Shown: positions 17,450 through 24,726 of the stretch, in pieces
Numbering within the stretch: the stretch's first letter is position 1
Layout: each line of letters opens with the position of its first letter
Assembly: GCF_003576525.1 (NCBI RefSeq)
Contig: NZ_QWUA01000055.1
Location: 1 to 33,034 of the forward strand
DNA length: 33,034 bases
Direction of reading: 5' to 3'
Origin: Rummeliibacillus sp. POC4
GTDB lineage: Bacteria; Bacillota; Bacilli; Bacillales_A; Planococcaceae
Made by a program: the position numbers and the translations under genes
Notes under the pieces: generated by a model
The model's database searches: none
Told to the model about the DNA's origin: nothing
Seen by the model: the letters and a program-made list of their open reading frames with translations, nothing else

Positions 17450-17454
17450 ATTCA

Positions 17455-18654
17455 TTATACAGCAGCATGCTTAGTTGTTTTTTTAAACTTCATTTCTACA
17501 AGTCCAAGTAGGACAAATCCAACAATACAGCAAGCAATCATTATTCCGACAACACCATTCCAACCGTCTGCATCGTAGAAATGACCTCCAACTGTACCGA
17601 CCACACTGGAGCCTACATAATAAAACAATAGATATAAGGATGATGCATAAGCTTTTGCTGTAGGAATAGCAGAGCTACTAACCCAGCCACTGACTAAGTT
17701 ATGCCATGCAAAAAATCCACAAGATAAAACAAATAATCCAAGGAGTACTATTGGTAAATGATGTACTGCAGTTAAGCTAATACCAATTAGAGCAACAACA
17801 AGGCTAGCAAAAAGCATTTGTCCGCGAGTATAGCGATCGCTTAATTTGCCGACAGTCATAGAACCAACAGAACCCATCAATTGGAAGATAAAGATGAAGC
17901 CGACTATTGTTTGGCTTAGCCCAAAGCTTTTTATCAAGGGAAAGCCTATATAGTTGAACATAGCTACATAAACGCCAAGTGCAAGGAAACCAAGTCCATA
18001 GAAAAACCATAGTTTTGTATCCTTACATGCAGCTAAAATACCACCAATCCAGTTCTTTATCGAAAATTCCTGTGCGATAAAATTCTTTGAAGGTTCTACA
18101 AGAAAGATAAAAATGATTGAAAGAATGAGTGTTAATGTACCCAAAACAAATACGGCAGTATGCCAGTTTGATAAATCCAATATAGAGCTAGAAACGATAC
18201 GACCAAAGAAGCCACCAAAGCCACTACCAGTTATATAGACAGCAAGGGCCTTAGGAAATTGGTTTCCTGATAATTCTTCTGCTAAATAAGTAACAGCGAT
18301 TGCAGGGAAACCTGCCAATGCAAATCCTTCGATCGCCCGAATCATTAGTAATACTTCAAAGTTTGGTGCGAAACCGACAAGTAAATATAAAATAGATGAG
18401 CTCATAAGTGAGAATACCATTATGTTTTTACGGCCCCATGTATTTGAAATAGCAGCCATAACTAACATACCGAATGCAAGTGTAAAAGTTGAGATGGATA
18501 ATGCCAAACTAGATTCAGATGCACTCATATCAAAGTCATGAGTAAAATGTTGGATGAATGTTTGAGGGCCATAAAGATTTGCGAAAGTGACAAGACTTCC
18601 TATTAACATTCCCAATGTAATTTTATGATTTGTATTTGTTGTTGAAACGTCCAC
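17455..18654 (-). CDS. MFS transporter (YbbF/YnfM-like), LysR-linked
   Basis: Twelve-helix major facilitator of 399 aa. MFS motif A-like SNTWGRKNIMVFSL follows the second helix, and a second copy (VGKLSDRYTRGQML) marks the seventh-eighth helix loop. IRAIEGFALAGFPAIAVTYLAEE is characteristic of the YnfM/YybF group of putative drug or metabolite exporters. The start is a GTG at 18654 with AGGAGGG upstream. It is divergent from a LysR regulator across about 110 bp, the same layout as ynfL/ynfM and yybE/yybF, so LysR control is likely. The substrate is unknown. Confidence 0.88.
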   Translation of the reverse strand: MDVSTTNTNHKITLGMLIGSLVTFANLYGPQTFIQHFTHDFDMSASESSLALSISTFTLAFGMLVMAAISNTWGRKNIMVFSLMSSSILYLLVGFAPNFEVLLMIRAIEGFALAGFPAIAVTYLAEELSGNQFPKALAVYITGSGFGGFFGRIVSSSILDLSNWHTAVFVLGTLTLILSIIFIFLVEPSKNFIAQEFSIKNWIGGILAACKDTKLWFFYGLGFLALGVYVAMFNYIGFPLIKSFGLSQTIVGFIFIFQLMGSVGSMTVGKLSDRYTRGQMLFASLVVALIGISLTAVHHLPIVLLGLFVLSCGFFAWHNLVSGWVSSSAIPTAKAYASSLYLLFYYVGSSVVGTVGGHFYDADGWNGVVGIMIACCIVGFVLLGLVEMKFKKTTKHAAV

Positions 18655-18715
18655 TGAAATTTCCCTCCTACAGATTTCAATGGTACGCTCATATAACCAT
18701 AACGTCTAATAGTGA

Positions 18716-18735
18716 GTTATTATTGATTTAATAAC
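18716..18735. promoter_or_regulatory. LysR-type operator in the divergent MFS/LysR region
   Basis: GTTATTA-TTGATT-TAATAAC is a perfect 7-bp inverted repeat with 6-bp spacing. It fits the T-N11-A shape of LysR boxes and lies 12 bp before the LysR ribosome binding site, as expected for autoregulation plus control of the divergent gene. Confidence 0.65.
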
Positions 18736-18763
18736 CAATGTTTATAAAAGGAGGTTGGATCTT

Positions 18764-19642
18764 TTGGAGATGCATCAGCTGCGCTATTTTCAAGCGATTG
18801 CCAAGACGAAGAATTACAATCATGCTGCAAACCTACTACATGTATCACAGCCTGCTCTTACAAAAGCAATTCATAAATTAGAAGCTGAATTGGGCGTTCC
18901 ATTATTTAATCGAATAGGCCGGTCAATAGAGATAAGTGTTTATGGTGAGAAATTTTTGAGGTTTGTTGAGGAAAGCTTACTGCTACTTGATCGAGGGGTA
19001 AAGGAGTTACAAAGTTTAAAAGATCCACTACAAGGAACGATCCGTCTTGCCTTTTTACAAACAATTGGTACAACAATTTTGCCGGGGATTCTTAGAAGTT
19101 TTAAAGAAAATTATCCGGATATTCAATTTGATCTCCAACAATGTAATTCACAAAGAGCGTTAGAACTTCTTGAAAATAACGAAGTCGATTTATGCCTTGT
19201 CACCAATTTCAGTAAATCCTTTGGTGAATCCAACTGGCTGCCTATAAAAAAAGAACAGCTTTATGGATACTGTTCGATTAATCATCCATTAAGTCATGAA
19301 ACGTCTATTTCCATTCAAGCATTACGAGATGAGCCTTTTATAGGTTACAAGGATCATTTATTGATGCAAAAACAGGTGTTGAAATGGTGTAGAGATGCTG
19401 GATTCACGCCAAATGTCGTGTTCCAAGGAACAGAAGTACCGACACTTGCAGGGCTTATTTCTGCTAACTTGGGTGTTGGCATTTTACCTTATTACTCAGG
19501 ATTGGAAGCACTCCCCATCCATCGCTTTGAGATTGCGGATACTAATTGCCAACGTGAAGTAGGGCTAGCATGGAAAGCGGATGCTGCATTAAGCGCTTCT
19601 GCACAATTGTTTGTTGAATTTACTAGTTCTAATTATGAATAA
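18764..19642 (+). CDS. LysR-family transcriptional regulator
   Basis: DNA-binding regulator of about 292 aa. The N-terminal winged helix reads MHQLRYFQAIAKTKNYNHAANLLHVSQPALTKAIHKLE, and a periplasmic-binding-like effector domain starts near residue 90 (GTIRLAFLQTIGTTILPGIL). AAGGAGG at 18748-18754 abuts an in-frame TTG at 18755 but is 9 bp from TTG 18764, so the latter is the likely start; ATG 18770 is the alternative. The gene is divergent from the MFS transporter, its probable target. The effector cannot be read from sequence. Confidence 0.92.
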   Translation: MEMHQLRYFQAIAKTKNYNHAANLLHVSQPALTKAIHKLEAELGVPLFNRIGRSIEISVYGEKFLRFVEESLLLLDRGVKELQSLKDPLQGTIRLAFLQTIGTTILPGILRSFKENYPDIQFDLQQCNSQRALELLENNEVDLCLVTNFSKSFGESNWLPIKKEQLYGYCSINHPLSHETSISIQALRDEPFIGYKDHLLMQKQVLKWCRDAGFTPNVVFQGTEVPTLAGLISANLGVGILPYYSGLEALPIHRFEIADTNCQREVGLAWKADAALSASAQLFVEFTSSNYE

Positions 19643-19694
19643 AAAACATGAAATATTGGTTTACCTAACTTAGCCAAGTGCCATTTAAACTTTA

Positions 19695-20273
19695 TCACGA
19701 ACACATACTCCATAGATATTGCAGTTGTTCTAAGGATAATCTTGCGACGATTTGATAGCCATTACCTTTACCAAGTGGTTTTACTACAACAGTGCCCATA
19801 TATGGAATGGTTCCTAAACCTACATCTTTTGGAAAACTATGAGCAACCATTACTTTGTTTTTACCCATACTTGGGAGTAATTCTAATTCTGATTGAAGGT
19901 TATTTAAAATTCTCTGCTGTTCCAATGGATTTAAGTTCGTGTCTAATTTAAAAATGTCAAAGCCAATAGGATCCACTTGAACGTTCATACCGCCAAAGGC
20001 TAGAGCAGCTGTTTCTATCGTTCTACAAAACGGACTTGCGAGTATAGGATATTCAATTGGAATGTGTAAGTTTCGAATGATGTTGCCATATAAAGTGGCT
20101 TGCATTCTTCCATTATCGCTAAGATTTCTTTGGGTATTGCAGTTATTAAAATCTAGATATGGTTGGTCTGTTCCAATGTTAGCTTCTCCGTGTCGGGTAT
20201 ATAAAATATATCCGCCTTGTTGGAGAGAATTCAGTAACGAAGGTTCTCCGCATTCTTTTTGAAGATAGGTCAT
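19695..20273 (-). CDS. histidine phosphatase family protein
   Basis: A 192-aa phosphoglycerate mutase-like protein. The catalytic YTRHGEA motif is near residue 28, the family-typical ASPFCRTIETAALAF segment near 80, and the second histidine in VMVAHSFPKD near 145. There is no signal peptide or membrane segment, so it is cytosolic. The ATG has AGGGGG about 10 bases upstream. The substrate is unknown; the sequence resembles generic Bacillus histidine phosphatases more than cofactor-dependent phosphoglycerate mutase. It is divergent from the ynfA-like gene. Confidence 0.85.
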   Translation of the reverse strand: MTYLQKECGEPSLLNSLQQGGYILYTRHGEANIGTDQPYLDFNNCNTQRNLSDNGRMQATLYGNIIRNLHIPIEYPILASPFCRTIETAALAFGGMNVQVDPIGFDIFKLDTNLNPLEQQRILNNLQSELELLPSMGKNKVMVAHSFPKDVGLGTIPYMGTVVVKPLGKGNGYQIVARLSLEQLQYLWSMCS

Positions 20274-20320
20274 TCAATTATTCCCCCTCGTTTATCGCAT
20301 AGTTTACTATATGCATTTGC

Positions 20321-20349
20321 TTGGATTTTCTTGGGATATTGCCTATCTA
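20321..20349 (+). promoter_or_regulatory. possible sigma-A promoter of the YnfA-like gene
   Basis: TTGGAT (20321-20326) and TATCTA (20344-20349) have a 17-bp spacer. A perfect TATAAT further on (20382-20387) lacks a convincing -35 box. Confidence 0.35.
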
Positions 20350-20426
20350 AAAGTGAATTCTCTTTTATAGAGGAGAAAAGTTATAATGACTTATATAGAA
20401 ATAGTTGTTGTAAGGATGTGAAAATA

Positions 20427-20753
20427 ATGATTAATGCCATTATTTTATTTATACTAGCAGGACTAGCAGAAATCGGTGGCGGATATTTAATATGGCTGTG
20501 TTTGAGGGATGGTAAGCCCTTATATTGGGGAGTATTTGGCGGGATTATATTAGTTATCTATGGGGTTATTGCAACATTCCAAAGTTTTCCTTATTTCGGT
20601 AGAGTATACGCAGCGTATGGCGGTGTATTTATCGTACTTTCAATATTATGGGGGTGGGGAGTTGATAGAGAAACACCAGATTTATATGATTGGATGGGAG
20701 CGGCTGTCTGTATAATAGGTGCTTCAATCATACTATTTGCACCGAGACATTAG
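20427..20753 (+). CDS. YnfA/UPF0060 family small membrane protein
   Basis: A 108-aa protein with four hydrophobic helices, the exact usual size for the YnfA (UPF0060) family. The signatures LAGLAEIGGGYLIWLCLRDGK, GRVYAAYGGVFI and DxxDWMGAAVCIIGASII are clear. The family is distantly related to the small multidrug resistance fold, and its role is uncertain. ATG 20427 is chosen because it gives the canonical N terminus. The open frame continues upstream to 20259, but that extension overlaps the divergent phosphatase gene start and is not homologous. Confidence 0.9.
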   Translation: MINAIILFILAGLAEIGGGYLIWLCLRDGKPLYWGVFGGIILVIYGVIATFQSFPYFGRVYAAYGGVFIVLSILWGWGVDRETPDLYDWMGAAVCIIGASIILFAPRH

Positions 20754-20781
20754 CTGTTATTAAGGAATAGGGAGGATAGAT

Positions 20782-21249
20782 ATGGAATTTTTCTATGCAA
20801 CAAGGATTCATTATCTACGAAGGAATCGCTTTTATAAGATATATGTGAAAGAGGAAGAACTATGGCTTGGACAAATAGGTAGACAATTTTATGGAGAAAA
20901 AGATTATTACGGAAATTCCATAATTCTTGGGATCTTATATTGGCTATTACGTAAAATATGGGTTGTTCCTAGAGGAAAAAAGAAAGAAGCAAAATTGGAT
21001 AATATAACTTCGCGTGACCAATTTTTAAAACAAAGAGGGAATGTAATTATTCGATTTGAAGACATTATAAAGGTGAAAATTAATGAGCTAGAATCTATGC
21101 TAACATCACAATCTAATAATGGAACATTAACATTAACTTTAGAGGGTCCAAATGAGCTAGAGCTTATTTTAGAGGAAAAGACAAATCTGTTACAGTTAGA
21201 AGATGTTTTTCATTCTATTCCGGTAAAACGAGTGGATTACTTGTGGTAA
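20782..21249 (+). CDS. hypothetical protein, 155 aa
   Basis: Unrecognised protein with AGGGAGG 8-9 bp before its ATG. One moderately hydrophobic stretch (about 45-60, SIILGILYWLLRKIWVV) sits in the middle. The rest is charged, with a C-terminal half (VIIRFEDIIKVKIN...TLTLTLEGPNELELILEEK) that looks like beta strands of a PH-like fold. That fold suggestion is from pattern only. It follows the YnfA-like gene by 28 bp and precedes a 55-aa gene by 34 bp, so the three may be co-transcribed up to the terminator at 21480. Confidence 0.65.
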   Translation: MEFFYATRIHYLRRNRFYKIYVKEEELWLGQIGRQFYGEKDYYGNSIILGILYWLLRKIWVVPRGKKKEAKLDNITSRDQFLKQRGNVIIRFEDIIKVKINELESMLTSQSNNGTLTLTLEGPNELELILEEKTNLLQLEDVFHSIPVKRVDYLW

Positions 21250-21283
21250 ATGACCAAGATTATAGAAAGTAGGACGGTTATAG

Positions 21284-21451
21284 ATGGATGATATCAAAAA
21301 GCAGAAGGAGAAAAAGGATAAGAAAACGAATAATATAAGAGATTTATTTGAGGGGATTCGAGATGATATTTTAGGTAATGTAATCATGAATATATTATTA
21401 TTTATTCCAAAAATGATTTGGGGATTGGTAAAAAGGATTTTCTCAAACTAA
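21284..21451 (+). CDS. small hypothetical protein, 55 aa
   Basis: A short frame MDDIKKQKEKKDKKTNNIRD... ending LVKRIFSN. The N terminus is lysine-rich. The C-terminal half, about residues 29-50, is amphipathic or hydrophobic (ILGNVIMNILLFIPKMIWGL), suggesting peripheral membrane association. AGGA lies about 10 bp upstream. It sits at the end of a same-strand gene run directly before a terminator, which supports it being real. Confidence 0.55.
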   Translation: MDDIKKQKEKKDKKTNNIRDLFEGIRDDILGNVIMNILLFIPKMIWGLVKRIFSN

Positions 21452-21479
21452 GTATCAAAATACATAGATTAAAAAAATG

Positions 21480-21507
21480 AAGACGACACCGAAATTAGTG
21501 GCGTCTT
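21480..21507 (+). terminator. terminator after the 55-aa gene
   Basis: AAGACGACAC (21480-21489) pairs with GTGGCGTCTT (21498-21507) except for one A-G mismatch, followed by TTC and A/T-rich sequence. Confidence 0.7.
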
Positions 21508-21571
21508 TTCATATAAACGATTGTTTTTTATCTTTGCTGAAATGGATCAATTCTTTCCAAAGAAGAATGTT

Positions 21572-21895
21572 TTAATAGCCTGAATAGCGAATAATTCCGA
21601 TGGCAAATAAAAGAAACAGCATAAATGCATGATGTGATAGATGCATCTGACCAAACAATACTTTGCCATTTAACATTCTTGAACTAATAACAAGGATACT
21701 TAAAAGAATAAATAGTTGAATGGAAATAGTCATAAAGACAATCATCATAAAAAATAAGAAATGCACAACTACATAATAGATAACTGTTATTAGTTTAATA
21801 GTATTTGTATTTTCCTTTTTTTGCTGATAGCCCCATAAAATAATTGCTATTAAACTTAAACAAACATAAATAGTGATCAATACAGTACTAACCAT
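21572..21895 (-). CDS. small polytopic membrane protein, unknown
   Basis: A 107-aa protein consisting almost entirely of three to four hydrophobic segments (about 3-22, 34-58, 60-72 and 88-104), with a His-containing loop MHLSHHAFM. GAGGAGG lies 7-8 bp before the ATG. I do not recognise the family. The promoter region shared with the divergent MerR gene contains a MerR-type 19-bp-spacer promoter directed at this gene, so it is probably the target of that regulator. Confidence 0.7.
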   Translation of the reverse strand: MVSTVLITIYVCLSLIAIILWGYQQKKENTNTIKLITVIYYVVVHFLFFMMIVFMTISIQLFILLSILVISSRMLNGKVLFGQMHLSHHAFMLFLLFAIGIIRYSGY

Positions 21896-21924
21896 ATGAA
21901 ATCCTCCTCGTTCCAGTTTTCAAT

Positions 21925-21955
21925 AGAGTAAAGTATGGGGTTAACCCCACGTCAA
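21925..21955 (-). promoter_or_regulatory. MerR-type promoter and operator driving the 107-aa membrane protein
   Basis: On the minus strand TTGACG (21955-21950) and TACTCT (21930-21925) are spaced by 19 bp. The spacer contains the perfect palindrome TGGGGTTAACCCCA (21936-21949), offset toward the -35 box as in known MerR promoters. Confidence 0.8.
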
Positions 21956-21972
21956 GCTGAAAGGAGAATAAA

Positions 21973-22344
21973 ATGAAAATCAGTAAATTTATAGAGGCAG
22001 TGTGTACGACAAAAGATACTGTACGTCATTATGAGGAATTAGGAATATTAAACCCTATAAGGAAGGAGAAAAATGCTAGGGACTATTCAGAAAAGGATAT
22101 CGAGGATTTTAATGTAATTAAGGAACTACAAAATCTTGGATTTACACTGAAAGATATACAAATCATTTTTCAGATTAAACGTGAAACAAAATGTAACTCC
22201 GATGAACTAATATCTACAGTTTTATCAATATTAATAGCAAGAAAAAAATCATTTGAAGAGGAATTGATTGAGCTTCAAGAAAAGATGCAAAACCTAGAAG
22301 AACTAATTACTCAAATATCAAAAATCAAAAGGGGTAGGAGGTGA
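21973..22344 (+). CDS. MerR-family transcriptional regulator
   Basis: A 123-aa regulator. The winged-helix domain (MKISKFIEAVCTTKDTVRHYEELGIL, then ARDYSEKDIEDFNVIKELQNLGFTLKDIQII) occupies residues 1-72, and a coiled coil follows (about 80-115). There is no large effector domain and no metal-binding cysteine pair, although Cys11 and one other Cys are present. AAGGAG lies 7 bp upstream of the ATG. It is 4 bp from the acetyltransferase gene (one operon) and divergent from a small membrane protein with a MerR-type promoter. The inducer is unknown. Confidence 0.9.
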   Translation: MKISKFIEAVCTTKDTVRHYEELGILNPIRKEKNARDYSEKDIEDFNVIKELQNLGFTLKDIQIIFQIKRETKCNSDELISTVLSILIARKKSFEEELIELQEKMQNLEELITQISKIKRGRR

Positions 22345-22348
22345 TACT

Positions 22349-23236
22349 ATGCTCAATTATCATTTGGTGAGCGATTACCGAAACAATAAAATATACAGGG
22401 AAAGTTTTTTTGAGTTGGCTAAATCAGTTTTTGATATTGATTTTACTAAGTGGTATGAAAAAGGATGTTGGAATGACAATTACATTTGCTATTCATATGT
22501 TGATAATGATCGAATCATTGCAAATGCCTCGATTAGTAAAATGACGATTGTTTTAAAAGGTAAAGAATATAAAGCTATACAAATTGGCACTGTCATGACA
22601 CATCCAGATTATCGAAACCAAGGTCTTTCAAAGAAATTAATGAATTATATTATCGAACAATATGAAAAAGAGTATGATTTTATCTACTTATTTGCGAATG
22701 ATACAGTCCTAGATTTCTACCCTAAATTTGGATTCCAAAGGGTGAAAGAAAGTCATTTTATATTAAATATGTCAGCATTGCGAAAGCAAAAAGTAAAAAT
22801 GAGTACTTTACGTCAATTAGATATTAATAATCAATATGATTTTAATTTGCTAGAAAGTTTTGCTGCGGAAAGAATACCTGTATCTTCGGTTTTGGGCGTG
22901 AAAAATAACGAACATCTGTTAATGTTCTATTTTATCTTAGTCTTTAGCGATGCTATTTTTTATATCGAAGAGGAAGATACGATTGTTATATGTAAGCAAG
23001 AGGGTGCACATCTGCATGTCTTTGATATGATCAGTAAAAAAAGAGTAGATATTGAAACGATGTTAAGCGGTATTATTTCTAAAGATACAGAAGCGGTTCA
23101 TCTTTATTTTACTCCCGAAGATAATTCAAACGTTGAGACTGAGGTTATAAAGGATGGCGATGATACACTGTTTGTAAGACCTCTATTAAAGGACTCTGCA
23201 AAGCACTTTCTATTTCCTATTACCTCGCATGCATAA
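22349..23236 (+). CDS. GNAT-family N-acetyltransferase
   Basis: A 295-aa acetyltransferase. The acetyl-CoA-binding core is IQIGTVMTHPDYRNQGLSKKLMNYI (about residues 80-104), followed by the IYLFAN...DFYPKFGFQRV segment that closes a GNAT domain near residue 140. The C-terminal half (about 150-295) is a less conserved extension, possibly a substrate or second GNAT-like domain. The AGGAGG ribosome binding site lies inside the end of the merR gene, so the two are translationally coupled. The substrate is unknown. Drug or small-molecule acetylation under MerR control is an inference. Confidence 0.85.
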   Translation: MLNYHLVSDYRNNKIYRESFFELAKSVFDIDFTKWYEKGCWNDNYICYSYVDNDRIIANASISKMTIVLKGKEYKAIQIGTVMTHPDYRNQGLSKKLMNYIIEQYEKEYDFIYLFANDTVLDFYPKFGFQRVKESHFILNMSALRKQKVKMSTLRQLDINNQYDFNLLESFAAERIPVSSVLGVKNNEHLLMFYFILVFSDAIFYIEEEDTIVICKQEGAHLHVFDMISKKRVDIETMLSGIISKDTEAVHLYFTPEDNSNVETEVIKDGDDTLFVRPLLKDSAKHFLFPITSHA

Positions 23237-23344
23237 ATATGAAGGATGAAAGTCTAATGTGATTTATCAAAAACCTATATTTGTAAATTTTGTATGGTAC
23301 AATAAACCATAAATTTCATAGTTGATAAAGGGGAGAAGGATATT

Positions 23345-23509
23345 TTGAATCAGGCATTACTCGTTATAGACGCACAGCAAGAATTAATGGATGGTAGTTT
23401 TGAACAGCAAGGTGTTTTTGAGAAAGATAAAGTAATTCAAAATATTAATAGGATTGTTCGAAATGCGGATGAAAATGTATTTAAACCTACACATGATTCT
23501 TATCGATAA
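23345..23509 (+). pseudogene. collapsed isochorismatase-family hydrolase
   Basis: A 54-codon frame starting at TTG 23345 (after GGGGAGAAGG). The first part (NQALLVIDAQQELMDGSF...VIQNIN) is the N terminus of an isochorismatase/nicotinamidase-type hydrolase with its first catalytic Asp (VIDAQ). The last part (VRNADENVFKPTHDSYR) resembles the C terminus of the same family. The roughly 100 residues between, with the catalytic Lys and Cys, are absent. An in-frame internal deletion is the simplest explanation. An intact start and ribosome binding site suggest recent decay. Confidence 0.65.
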
Positions 23510-23563
23510 AGATAGGGCTCTTTGACGATCAACTTTATAGGATAATCGATACATAGGGAAAAT

Positions 23564-24256
23564 CTATGATAAATAGGTAAGAATGACAGGTGTTAAAATA
23601 AATGCCCATACTACGGTCATCAAAGCACCTACAATAGTAGATAAAGTAGCACTTGAGCCTGCTAAGTCACCACTTTCAAAAGCTTTAGTAGCTCCAAGTA
23701 CGTTGGCACCCATTCCGTACATCATTCCAATCACTAATGGATGCTTAAAAGAAAAGAGTTTAATCAGTTTTGGACCAAGATATACTCCAGCAAAACTCGT
23801 TAGCATTACAAAAACAGCAGTTAGTGTTGGTATCCCGCCAAATGACTCTGATAAGTTCACTGCGATTGGCATCGTAATAGAGCGAGGAATAATACTAATC
23901 TCTGAGTGGAGTCCCATTCCTAAGAAGTAGGAAGTTAATACACCTGCGACAATAGCAACCAATGAGCCAATCATTAAACTAAAAAGAATGATACGCCAGT
24001 TCGAAGCAAGTACATTCCAATTGCGATAAAGAGGGATAGCAAAAGCAACCGTCACTACATTTAACATCATATTGAATAAAGAAGTAGCATTCACGTACTC
24101 TTCATATGGTAAACGAGCCATCAAGAGGAAAATAATCATTACAATAGGTGTGATAATGATAGGTGAGAATAATAGGCCGGGCAATTTCTTATTAACCTTT
24201 TTAGCCATGAGATAAACAAAAATTGTCATAACAACACTGAATAGTTTTAAAAACAT
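23564..24256 (-). CDS. lrgB: LrgB/CidB-family membrane protein
   Basis: A 230-aa polytopic protein, partner of the LrgA/CidA protein encoded 1 bp upstream. The family hallmarks are visible: PIIITPIVMI early, MLNVVTVAFAIPLYRNW, SIIPRSITMPIAVNLSESFGG in the middle, and HPLVIGMMYGMGANVLGATKAFE near the end. Classically annotated as antiholin-like and linked to murein hydrolase control; in several Firmicutes relatives act as pyruvate or related-metabolite transporters. The operon runs lysR-lrgA-lrgB, all on the minus strand. No clear terminator was found after it. Confidence 0.92.
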   Translation of the reverse strand: MFLKLFSVVMTIFVYLMAKKVNKKLPGLLFSPIIITPIVMIIFLLMARLPYEEYVNATSLFNMMLNVVTVAFAIPLYRNWNVLASNWRIILFSLMIGSLVAIVAGVLTSYFLGMGLHSEISIIPRSITMPIAVNLSESFGGIPTLTAVFVMLTSFAGVYLGPKLIKLFSFKHPLVIGMMYGMGANVLGATKAFESGDLAGSSATLSTIVGALMTVVWAFILTPVILTYLS

Positions 24257-24257
24257 A

Positions 24258-24626
24258 TTAATGTTTCACCGCCTTTAGTTTTAAAAGGGTTTTGGAAACA
24301 ATACCTGTTGATGCCATTGCCAGTGTAGTCCCAACAATGACTGCTAATAGCACAAGAATTCCCTTTGTTCCAATAAGCCATGGGTAATTCATGATTCCTA
24401 CCATTGCAGGAATAAAGAATAGTAGCATCTCAGAAAAGAGAAGTGCAGAGCCTGCCTCAACCCAATCTAACTTAATCCATCCCATATGAAGACATGCGAG
24501 TAATAACACTAGACCTATTATGCTTCCCGGGATATGCAAATTGAAAGAGGAAACGATCAATTGTCCGAGTACAGTAAAGCAAATAATGATGATGATTTGA
24601 AGTAAATTCAATAACCACTTTTTCAA
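24258..24626 (-). CDS. lrgA: LrgA/CidA-family holin-like membrane protein
   Basis: Small membrane protein (about 122 aa, four helices). Family motifs include HIPGSIIGLVLLLACLHMGWIK and LLFFIPAMVGIMNYP. It works with the adjacent LrgB-type protein. The upstream in-frame ATG at 24656 has no ribosome binding site. GGGGGTGAC lies just before the TTG at 24626, giving the family-typical start KKWLLNLLQIIIIICFTVLGQ, so TTG is preferred. A LysR regulator gene lies upstream, as in cidR-cidAB and ywbI-ywbH-ywbG. Confidence 0.9.
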   Translation of the reverse strand: MKKWLLNLLQIIIIICFTVLGQLIVSSFNLHIPGSIIGLVLLLACLHMGWIKLDWVEAGSALLFSEMLLFFIPAMVGIMNYPWLIGTKGILVLLAVIVGTTLAMASTGIVSKTLLKLKAVKH

Positions 24627-24726
24627 TAAAGTCACCCCCGCATTCGATTTACTCATAATTTTAGGGGCTATTTTTCAATTCGTAAAATATATAAATCCTA
24701 TAATCTCTATGCAAAAAAGTTATACA

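Noticed and set aside
20259-20426. Long N-terminal extension of the YnfA-like protein
   Set aside because: It runs into the divergent phosphatase gene start and its promoter; the family begins at the residue encoded from 20427.
23583-23930. Open frame of 115 codons antisense to lrgB
   Set aside because: Composition is the mirror of the hydrophobic LrgB codons; no ribosome binding site.
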